From the NCBI GenBank assembly GCA_050732995.1, contig JBOHSA010000152.1, positions 1 through 28,640 on the forward strand: a stretch of 28,640 nt of DNA. Reading direction: 5' to 3'. The stretch's first letter is position 1, and each line of letters begins with the position of its first letter. Shown piece by piece: positions 16,005-22,408 of the stretch. The stretch comes from JBOHSA01 sp050732995. Lineage in GTDB: Bacteria; Gemmatimonadota; Gemmatimonadetes; Gemmatimonadales; GWC2-71-9. Below the pieces are notes generated by a model. It was not told the DNA's origin. It was given only the letters and a program-made list of their open reading frames with translations, and did no database searches. Made by a program: the position numbers and the translations under genes.

Positions 16005-16958
16005 GTGCCGACCTACACCCTGGACTTCGAGCGACCGCTCCTCGAGCTGGAACGGCAGATCGAGGAGCTCAAGCGTGTCGCGGGTGCGAAGGACGCCGCC
16101 CGGGAGCTGGGTCCGCTCGAAGAGAAGCTGGCCGAGCTGCGCGTCGAGATCTACAAGAACCTCACCCCGATGCAGCGGGTGCAGGTGGCGCGCCATCCCA
16201 AGCGGCCCTACGTGTTGGACTACCTCGGCACGGTGTTCAGCGACTTCGTCGAGCTGCACGGTGACCGCCTGTTCCGCGACGATCCCGCGATCGTGGGGGG
16301 CTGGGCACGGCTGGACGGAACCAGCGTGATGGTGATCGGTCACCAGAAGGGCCGGGACACGAAGGAGAACCTGCGGCGGAACTTCGGCATGGCGCACCCC
16401 GAAGGCTACCGCAAGGCGCTGCGCCTGATGACGTTGGCGGAGAAGTTCGGCGCCCCCGTGATCACCCTGGTCGACACGCCCGGCGCTTACCCCGGCCTGG
16501 GCGCGGAAGAGCGCGGCCAGGCCGAGGCCATCGCCCGCAATCTCCTCGAAATGGCCTCGCTGGAAGTCCCGATCCTCACCGCGGTGATCGGGGAGGGCGG
16601 GTCGGGCGGCGCGCTCGCGGTCGGCTTGGCCGACCGGGTGATCATGCTGGAGAACTCGGTCTACTCGGTGATCTCGCCGGAGGGGTGCGCGGCGATCCTG
16701 TGGAAGGACGCCTCGCAGCGGGAGCGGGCGGCCGAAGCCTTGAAGCTCACGGCGGCGGACCTGCTGGACCTCGGCGTGATCGATGAGATCATTCCGGAGC
16801 CGCCCGGCGGGGCCCATTCCGATCCCGAGGCGACCGCGCAGGCGCTGGGCGAATCGCTGCGGCGGCACCTGCGCCAGCTGCGCAAGCTCAAGATCGACAA
16901 ACTCCTCAAGCTGCGCGAGGCGAAGTACCTTTCGATGGGTGCGTTGACTGAGAAGTGA
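16005..16958 (+). CDS. accA: acetyl-CoA carboxylase carboxyltransferase subunit alpha
   Basis: With AccD it moves carboxyl from carboxybiotin to acetyl-CoA, making malonyl-CoA for fatty acid synthesis. 317 residues, normal length. Seen: N-terminal helix FERPLLELERQIEELK, the segment MQRVQVARHPKRPYVLDYL, then DGTSVMVIGHQKGRDTKEN, the acyl-CoA site DTPGAYPGLGAEERGQ, and the oxyanion loop GEGGSGGALAVG. The likely start is GTG 16005, at the usual distance before the first helix. No Shine-Dalgarno site is seen behind the C-run, so translation may depend on coupling to dnaE. No accD, accB or accC lies in the window. Confidence 0.96.
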   Translation: MPTYTLDFERPLLELERQIEELKRVAGAKDAARELGPLEEKLAELRVEIYKNLTPMQRVQVARHPKRPYVLDYLGTVFSDFVELHGDRLFRDDPAIVGGWARLDGTSVMVIGHQKGRDTKENLRRNFGMAHPEGYRKALRLMTLAEKFGAPVITLVDTPGAYPGLGAEERGQAEAIARNLLEMASLEVPILTAVIGEGGSGGALAVGLADRVIMLENSVYSVISPEGCAAILWKDASQRERAAEALKLTAADLLDLGVIDEIIPEPPGGAHSDPEATAQALGESLRRHLRQLRKLKIDKLLKLREAKYLSMGALTEK

Positions 16959-16959
16959 T

Positions 16960-17847
16960 TTGACCGTCATCGAAGTCCGGTTCAAAGGCAACCGGAAGGA
17001 TTTTTTCACCTGGCCGTCCGACGACCCGCTCCCCCTCGATGCCGCCGTAATCGTGGAGGCCGAGCGGGGAGAGGACTTGGGGCGGGTGAGCGCCGTGGGC
17101 GACACGGCCCGGAAGAAGTGTGCCCGCAGCTGCGCTGGCTGCGCCGTGCCCACCTCCTCTACCACGCCACCCACTACCCCCCCACCTCCGCCTCCGCCCG
17201 CGCCGCCGCCGCATCGCCTGCTGCGGCGCGCCACGCCCAGCGACGTGCGGCAGGCGGACGAGCTGCGCCGCGTGGAGCACGACGTGCGCCGGGTGGCGCG
17301 GGAGCGGGTTCGCCACCACAGCCTCGCCATGAAGGTCTCGGACACCGAGTGGCAATGGGACCGGCGCAAGCTGACCATCTACTTCACGGCGGACCAGCGG
17401 GTGGACTTCCGGCTCCTGGTGCGCGACCTGGCCGTCCAGTACCGCACCCGGATCGAGTTGCGGCAGATCGGGGCGCGCGACGAGGCCAAGCGGCTGGACG
17501 GCATCGGCCGCTGTGGGCGCCAGCTGTGTATCTCGAGCTGGCTCCCCGAAGCTCGACCCGTCAGTCTGTCGGTGGCCAAGGATCAGCATCTCTCGCTCAA
17601 TCCGACGCAGATCTCGGGCCCCTGCGGCCGGCTGTTGTGCTGCCTGCGCTACGAGCACGAGTTCTACGTCGAGAGCCGCAAGCGGTATCCCAAGGAGGGC
17701 AAGGTGCTGCGCACGGCGGGGGGCGAGGAACGGGTAGTGGCGGTGGACATCTTCCGCGAGCGGGTGACGCTGCGCGCCGAAGACGGGAGCACGCGCGTCG
17801 TGCCGCTGGCGCAGTTCCAGCGCGAGGTGGCGGGCGGGCGTGCCTAA
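16960..17847 (+). CDS. ricT: PSP1 domain protein, RicT/YaaT-like
   Basis: 295 residues. The PSP1 core is clear: YFTADQRVDFRLLVRDLA (141-158), RIELRQIGARDEAK (164-177), GIGRCGRQLC (Cys185, Cys190), LSLNPTQISGPCGRLLCCLRYE (Cys222, 227, 228). In Bacillus subtilis RicT joins RicA and RicF in an Fe-S containing complex needed for RNA maturation; the role here is inferred from homology. Between the N-terminal strand domain and the core is an insertion with a CX3CX2C cluster (Cys54, 58, 61) and a Pro/Thr-rich stretch (residues 64-84, seven consecutive Pro). The TTG start is one base after the accA stop; the stop overlaps the GTG of metG by 8 bases. A RicT-metG neighbourhood is also known in Firmicutes. 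Confidence 0.9.
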   Translation: MTVIEVRFKGNRKDFFTWPSDDPLPLDAAVIVEAERGEDLGRVSAVGDTARKKCARSCAGCAVPTSSTTPPTTPPPPPPPAPPPHRLLRRATPSDVRQADELRRVEHDVRRVARERVRHHSLAMKVSDTEWQWDRRKLTIYFTADQRVDFRLLVRDLAVQYRTRIELRQIGARDEAKRLDGIGRCGRQLCISSWLPEARPVSLSVAKDQHLSLNPTQISGPCGRLLCCLRYEHEFYVESRKRYPKEGKVLRTAGGEERVVAVDIFRERVTLRAEDGSTRVVPLAQFQREVAGGRA

Positions 17848-19366
17848 GTTTTACCTCACGACGGCCATCGACTACTCGAACGGCGACCCGCATCTCGGCC
17901 ACGCGCTCGAGAAGATCGGCGCCGACTGCATCGCGCGCTATCGCCGGCTGCGCGGCGACCGGGTGCATTTCCTCATGGGCATGGACGAGAACAGCCAGTC
18001 CGTCATCCAGGCGGCGGCGGCCGCCGGGATCACCCCGCAGGCCTGGGTGGACCGGATGGCCGAGCGCTTCGCGGACTTCTGGCGGCGGCTGGCCTGCAGC
18101 CACGACGACTGGATCCGCACCACCGAGCCCCGGCACACGCGGGCGGTCACCGCCCTGCTGACGCGCATCCGGCAGCGCCACCCCGAGGACCTGTTCGTCG
18201 CCGAATACGCGGGGCTCTACTGCACCGGGTGCGAGGAGTTCAAGCAGGGCGCGCAGATCGCGAAGGGCCGCTGCGTGGAGCATCCGACGCTCGCGCTCGT
18301 CCCGACCAAGGAGCGGAACCACTTTTTCCGACTCTCGGCCTACCGCGATGGCGTGCTGGAGCTGATCACCTCGGGCGCGCTGGCGGTCGAGCCGGCCATC
18401 CGGCGCAACGAGGTGCTGCGGCTGCTCGAAGGCGGCCTGCAGGACCTGTCGATCTCACGCCAGCAGCTGCCCTGGGGCATTCCCTTTCCCGGCGATCCCG
18501 AGCAGACCATCTACGTCTGGTTCGACGCCTTGATCAACTACCTCGCGGCGACGGGCTTCCCCGACGCCGGCTACGAGCGTCTGTGGCCGGCCGATCTGCA
18601 TGTGATCGGCAAGGGCATCACACGGTTTCATTGCGTCATCTGGCCGGCGATGCTCTTGGCCGCCGGCGTCGCGCCCCCTCCTCCCCGCCGGATCTGGGCG
18701 CACGGATACGTGCAGTGGGAGGGGGCGAAGATGAGCAAGACCGCGGGCACGGCCGTGAGTCTCGAGCGCGCGATCGAGCGCCACGGCCCCGACGCGCTGC
18801 GGTATTTCCTGCTGCGCGAAGTGGGCTTCGAGAACGACGGCGACTTCACCTGGGAGCGGTTCGACGCGCGCTACACGGCCGAGCTCGCGGACACCTTCGG
18901 GAACCTGGTGTCGCGCGCCCTGGCCATGGTGCACCGCTACCGCGGCGGCACCGTGCCGCGCGATCCCCAGGAGTTCGCGAGCCCGCTCGAGGACGCGGCG
19001 CGGCAGGCGGTGGCCGCGTACACCCGCGCGATGGATGCGCTCGATCTCGCCGAAGGCGCCGCGCAGCTGATGACGCTCGCGGCGCGGGCCAACCGGTATG
19101 TGGAGGAGACCGCGCCGTGGAAGCTCGCGAAGGATGGGCGGGACGCCGAGCTCGATTCGGTGCTCGCGAACCTGGCCCGGACGGTGGCGCGCCTCGCCGT
19201 GCTCGCCCTGCCGTTCGTGCCGGGCAAGGCCCAGGCCGTCTGGGACCTGCTCGGCACCGGCCGCCTCCTCCTCGACGTGCGGCTCTCGGACCTCGACGCA
19301 CTCTCCGTCGAGGGACGAGCCGTCACCAAGCCGCCCCCGCTATTCCCCAAGCCGGCAGCGGCTTAG
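17840..19366 (+). CDS. metG: methionyl-tRNA synthetase, short form
   Basis: Charges tRNA-Met. 508 residues, class I fold: the HIGH-type motif is HLGH (18-21) and the KMSKS loop is KMSKT (297-301), an accepted variant. The connective peptide carries one zinc knuckle, Cys128, Cys131, Cys145, His148, matching the spacing of the Thermus thermophilus enzyme. The anticodon-binding helical domain follows (from about residue 340). The C-terminal tRNA-binding (Arc1p/Trbp111-like) domain of longer forms is absent; the protein ends after the anticodon domain with a short Pro-rich tail. GTG start, overlapping the PSP1 gene by 8 bases, so the two are coupled. A GC-rich imperfect hairpin spans the stop codon (about 19353-19374) but has no U-tract. 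Confidence 0.96.
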   Translation: MPKFYLTTAIDYSNGDPHLGHALEKIGADCIARYRRLRGDRVHFLMGMDENSQSVIQAAAAAGITPQAWVDRMAERFADFWRRLACSHDDWIRTTEPRHTRAVTALLTRIRQRHPEDLFVAEYAGLYCTGCEEFKQGAQIAKGRCVEHPTLALVPTKERNHFFRLSAYRDGVLELITSGALAVEPAIRRNEVLRLLEGGLQDLSISRQQLPWGIPFPGDPEQTIYVWFDALINYLAATGFPDAGYERLWPADLHVIGKGITRFHCVIWPAMLLAAGVAPPPPRRIWAHGYVQWEGAKMSKTAGTAVSLERAIERHGPDALRYFLLREVGFENDGDFTWERFDARYTAELADTFGNLVSRALAMVHRYRGGTVPRDPQEFASPLEDAARQAVAAYTRAMDALDLAEGAAQLMTLAARANRYVEETAPWKLAKDGRDAELDSVLANLARTVARLAVLALPFVPGKAQAVWDLLGTGRLLLDVRLSDLDALSVEGRAVTKPPPLFPKPAAA

Positions 19367-19383
19367 CCGCCTGCCGGTCCGGG

Positions 19384-19399
19384 CGTGACCTGGGTCACG
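19384..19399. promoter_or_regulatory. 16-bp palindrome, possible operator
   Basis: CGTGACC-TG-GGTCACG is a perfect inverted repeat with 7-base arms and a 2-base centre. It ends 10 bases before the -35 of the M23 peptidase promoter, the usual place for an activator site. I do not recognise the binding protein; the TGACC/GGTCA half-sites do not identify it. Confidence 0.5.
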
Positions 19400-19409
19400 T
19401 GCCGTCGTG

Positions 19410-19438
19410 TTGACGCCCTTCCGCAGGGGGGATATGTT
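19410..19438 (+). promoter_or_regulatory. promoter of the M23 peptidase gene
   Basis: -35 TTGACG (19410-19415), 17-base spacer, -10 TATGTT (19433-19438) followed by TG, so the -10 also matches TAnnTTTG. Start of transcription would be near 19445, leaving a leader of about 18 bases before ATG 19463. It separates this gene from the metG operon. Confidence 0.65.
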
Positions 19439-19462
19439 TGCATCCCTTTCACTCCCAGGCAG

Positions 19463-20401
19463 ATGCGCAAGAAAGCGGAACGGCGGTGGACGGTGATGGT
19501 GGTGCCACACGGCGCGGGGTTGTCCCGGGCCGTGGAGGTATCACAGACCGTCGTGAAGTCGCTCGTGGGGATCGGGAGCACGGTCGCGCTTGTGTTCCTC
19601 GTCCTGGGCGGCGCCGCCATCTCCCGCGGGGTGAACATCACGCGGAGCCGGGCGCTGGAGCGGGAGAACCGACTGCTCGCCGACGAAATCCAGCGCATGC
19701 GCGAGCGGCTGGTCGGCCTGCGCGATACGCTGCAGCAGTTCGGTGAGCGCGAGCAGGGGCTCCGGTTGCTCGCCGGGCTGAACCCGACCGATCCCGCGGT
19801 GCAGCAGGCGGGGATCGGTGGGCCCGCGGGCGAGTGGTCGGAACGGGACAGCCTGGTCGCGGCCGGCAGCGCCGGCGCCCAGGCCCTCGCCGCCCGGATG
19901 GACATGGATGCGCTCACTCGGCGCGCGAACATCCTGGTGCGCTCGATCAGCGAAGCATACGACTCGCTGTCGAGCCATCGCGCGCGGCTCGCCGCACTCC
20001 CCTCGATCATGCCGACGAAGGGATGGCTCACCAGCGCGTTCGCCCGCGAGCGCGTGCATCCGATCCTGCACCTCGCCCGGCCGCACGAGGGCATCGACGT
20101 CACGGCGCCGATGGGCGCCGAAATCGAGGCGCCGGCCGCCGGCAAAGTAACCAAGGTCGAATGGGTCGAGGGCTACGGCAACATGATCACCATCGACCAC
20201 GACTACGGCCTGGTCACCAAGTACGCCCATTGCTCCAAAATCCTGGTCGCCCCTGGGTCACGGGTGCGGCGCGGCCAGAAGATCGCGCTCGTCGGCTCGA
20301 CCGGCCTGTCCACCGGCCCCCACCTGCACTACGAGGTGTGGGTGAACCATAAGCCGGTCAACCCGATGAAGTACGTGCTCCCGGACGCGATCGTGGATTG
20401 A
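19463..20401 (+). CDS. M23 family metallopeptidase with membrane anchor and coiled coil
   Basis: 312 residues. Order: basic N-terminus (RKKAERRW), one membrane span at about residues 33-53, a coiled-coil region (about 62-105, RALERENRLLADEIQRMRERL), a spacer, and a C-terminal LytM domain. The zinc site is complete: His208 and Asp212 in HEGIDV, His256 in YAHCSK, and HLHYE with His287 and His289. Such proteins cut peptidoglycan cross-links or, as EnvC/NlpD relatives do, activate amidases; with the catalytic residues intact it is probably an endopeptidase. Upstream in-frame starts (from 19385) were rejected because they lie before the promoter. The small plug-like lipoprotein gene follows after 18 bases. 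Confidence 0.92.
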   Translation: MRKKAERRWTVMVVPHGAGLSRAVEVSQTVVKSLVGIGSTVALVFLVLGGAAISRGVNITRSRALERENRLLADEIQRMRERLVGLRDTLQQFGEREQGLRLLAGLNPTDPAVQQAGIGGPAGEWSERDSLVAAGSAGAQALAARMDMDALTRRANILVRSISEAYDSLSSHRARLAALPSIMPTKGWLTSAFARERVHPILHLARPHEGIDVTAPMGAEIEAPAAGKVTKVEWVEGYGNMITIDHDYGLVTKYAHCSKILVAPGSRVRRGQKIALVGSTGLSTGPHLHYEVWVNHKPVNPMKYVLPDAIVD

Positions 20402-20419
20402 GCCTTCGAGCGCCTGACC

Positions 20420-20893
20420 GTGTCCCTCGCGTCGTTCTCGCTCCGCCCCGGCTCCGCTCGATCCGGGGCGCTGTGTTTCCTAGGGCTGATTCTCACCGGC
20501 TGCGCGGGTTCCCGCCCTGCCTCCGTCGAGCCCCAAGTGCCGGCTGGGGGTCGCGTCATCACGACCGAGCAGATCGCCGCGTCCGGCGCATCCCCGGCGT
20601 GGGAGGCGCTGCGCCGCGCCGTGCCGCACCTCGAGCTCTTAGAGACAGACGAGGAGCCGGCGCGGAGTCGCCGGCGCGGGAGCGCCAGCGTCCTCGGGGA
20701 CGACCAGGTGTGGGTGTACCTCGACGGCGTGCGGCTCGCCGACATCCGGATGCTCACCGCGATCCCGGCGGCGGACATCGTCACGATCCAATCCTACTCC
20801 GGGGCCGAAGCCCCCGTCTCCTACGGCCGGAGCGCGTCCGGGGAGACCGGACGGAGCGTGATCCTGATTCGCACGCGAACCGGGGTCCCCTGA
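20420..20893 (+). CDS. small lipoprotein resembling a stand-alone TonB plug domain
   Basis: 157 residues. A signal with lipobox LILTGC (Cys28) is followed by a domain that reads like the plug of TonB-dependent receptors: VITTEQIAASGASPAWEALRR, then VWVYLDGVRLADIRMLTAIPAADIVTIQSYSG, GRSASGETGRSVILIRTR. There is no beta-barrel and no TonB box seen. GTG 20420 is the likely start, with no clear Shine-Dalgarno site; it probably depends on coupling to the M23 gene 18 bases before. The product should sit in a membrane facing the periplasm. Function is unknown. Confidence 0.75.
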   Translation: MSLASFSLRPGSARSGALCFLGLILTGCAGSRPASVEPQVPAGGRVITTEQIAASGASPAWEALRRAVPHLELLETDEEPARSRRRGSASVLGDDQVWVYLDGVRLADIRMLTAIPAADIVTIQSYSGAEAPVSYGRSASGETGRSVILIRTRTGVP

Positions 20894-20894
20894 G

Positions 20895-20953
20895 ATAGCA
20901 GAGAAAAGGGGGACGAGCCGTCAGCACTCATCCCCCTTCCGTCGTTCTGCTAT
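20895..20953. repeat. nested inverted repeats around the convergent gene ends
   Basis: An outer pair ATAGCAGA (20895-20902) and TCTGCTAT (20946-20953) encloses the terminator stem. If transcribed, the two pairs could form one long interrupted hairpin between the convergent plug-lipoprotein and susD genes. Confidence 0.5.
20902..20938 (-). terminator. Rho-independent terminator of the susC-susD operon
   Basis: Read on the minus strand, a 12-pair stem (AAGGGGGAUGAG with CUCGUCCCCCUU, one G-U pair) with a 9-base loop runs into UUUU and CUCU. On the plus strand the same stem has a C-A mismatch and no U-tract, so it mainly serves the leftward susD gene that ends at 20967. Confidence 0.8.
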
Positions 20954-20966
20954 TCGCGGCCCTTCC

Positions 20967-22385
20967 CTACGGATTCCGGTCAGTGCACTCGTGGAAGTTC
21001 GGGTTGTTCGTCTCAACGAACGGGATCGACATCATGATCGCGTCACCGTAGGTCCCGCCTTTGTAATAGGCGCCGGTCGGGTAGACCTGAGCTTCCGTCC
21101 GGCCGTACTGGCGCATCAGGCGGCGCAGGTCGCCCAGCCGGTGCCCCGTGCCGAACATCCAGAACGCCCGCTCGCGGAACATGATGTCCTCGCGCGCCGT
21201 CTGGGTGCCCGGATCGGCGAGCGCGGTGAGCGCGGGTCCTCTCGTGAACGTCGCATCCGATGAGATGACGGGGCTCGCGACCGGTCCGAGGGGCGGATAC
21301 TTGGTGGTGTCGGTCCGCACCCGGTTGATGATGGTGAGCCAGGTGGTGTTGTCTCCTGCCCGCAGCGCGGCCTCGGCCTCGATCATCCGGGCTTCGATCC
21401 CCGTTGCGACCGGTACCGAGTTCTCCCGCCCGAACTTCCCCTGACGGGTGACCGCCAGTGGGATCGAGCTGTCGAAGATCCGGTCCGTCGAGGCCGCCGT
21501 GCGCCGCGGCAAGCGCGGATCGTTCGCGGCGATGAAGTTCAACCCCACCCCCGCGCAGGTGCCGCTCGCGGCGCAGTTGCCCTCGAGGTCCACCATCGTG
21601 TACCGCTTGGCGCTGTTGTTCAGCCCCCACACCTGGTTTGTAATGGCGGTGAGGGAATGGAAGATGCTGAATTTGAACGTGTCGGGAACACCGGCCGCCG
21701 CCAGTCCAGCAGCGGCGAACTGGGCGCGATTCAGCAGCGCCCGGCCTTTCACCACCGAAGCGAGCCACCGGACCTTGGTGCTGTCCGGCCCGGCGCGATT
21801 GGCGAGCGCGGAGTCTGCGTGATTGACCGCCAGGATATACAACGAGTCGTACGGCACCGGATCGCCGTACACGATCGTGCTGCCTACCGGGGTACTCAGG
21901 GGGATGCCGTTGCAGTAGTGCTCCCCAAGCATGTTCTCGGCGTAGGCGATCACTGCGAACATCAGGCCGATGTTCGAGGCGGGGGAGGGCAAAAACGTCC
22001 GCAGCGCCGCCACGGCTGCCTGCCCCTCGATCCGTACGCGGTTGAGGTTCCGGAACGGCGCAGCGCTGAACGTGTTGGCCGGATTCCACAGCCGCTGGTC
22101 CTGATCGTTGCGCTGCACGAAGGTGTCGCCCGACCGCCATTCGTCGGTGATCAGCGCGCCCCAGATCACCACGCCTTCGCCCCCTGTAGTCGCCTGGGTC
22201 AGCCGGTGGATGGCGCCGTTCTTCAGCGCCAGCGCCCCGGCTGCTGAATTCGCTTCGATGATGATATCCGGATCCGTCACATCGAGAACGGAATCCGGGG
22301 AACACCCTTGGACCGGCAGGGTCGCGCCGAGCCCGACCAGGGCGATCGCGGCCAGGAGCCGGCGGTGCATGTCGCGTCGAGTCAT
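20967..22385 (-). CDS. SusD/RagB-like outer-membrane lipoprotein
   Basis: 472 residues. Lipoprotein signal (RRLLAAIALVGLGATLPVQGC, Cys about 28) and then the helical SusD fold: the N-terminal DVTDPDIIIEANSAAGALALKNGA, a GALITDEWRSGDTF segment, TPR-like helices (NHADSALANRAG, KGRALLNRAQFAAAGLAAAG), and the C-terminal REDIMFRERAFWMFGTGHRLGDLRRL typical of this family. SusD proteins cap the SusC pore and bind the ligand; the ligand (glycan, peptide or other) cannot be read from the sequence. ATG 22385 has GGGAG 8 bases upstream and lies 23 bases after the susC stop. A strong terminator follows the stop. Confidence 0.9.
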   Translation of the reverse strand: MTRRDMHRRLLAAIALVGLGATLPVQGCSPDSVLDVTDPDIIIEANSAAGALALKNGAIHRLTQATTGGEGVVIWGALITDEWRSGDTFVQRNDQDQRLWNPANTFSAAPFRNLNRVRIEGQAAVAALRTFLPSPASNIGLMFAVIAYAENMLGEHYCNGIPLSTPVGSTIVYGDPVPYDSLYILAVNHADSALANRAGPDSTKVRWLASVVKGRALLNRAQFAAAGLAAAGVPDTFKFSIFHSLTAITNQVWGLNNSAKRYTMVDLEGNCAASGTCAGVGLNFIAANDPRLPRRTAASTDRIFDSSIPLAVTRQGKFGRENSVPVATGIEARMIEAEAALRAGDNTTWLTIINRVRTDTTKYPPLGPVASPVISSDATFTRGPALTALADPGTQTAREDIMFRERAFWMFGTGHRLGDLRRLMRQYGRTEAQVYPTGAYYKGGTYGDAIMMSIPFVETNNPNFHECTDRNP

Positions 22386-22408
22386 CGCTCTCTCTCCCGG
22401 AGTCGGGC

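Noticed and set aside
17159..17170. CX3CX2C in the PSP1 protein as a radical SAM site
   Set aside because: The spacing matches the radical SAM signature, but there is no radical SAM barrel around it; the match is only in spacing.
17164..17211. C-rich tract in the PSP1 gene as a repeat array
   Set aside because: It is coding polyproline in frame, without regular units at DNA level.
13395..17378. A 1327-codon open frame on the minus strand across dnaE, accA and the PSP1 gene
   Set aside because: It is the antisense shadow of well-recognised genes in GC-rich DNA; its translation is Arg/His/Gly-rich with no domain.
19353..19374. Hairpin over the metG stop as a terminator
   Set aside because: The stem is imperfect and no T-tract follows on the plus strand; a terminator cannot be supported.
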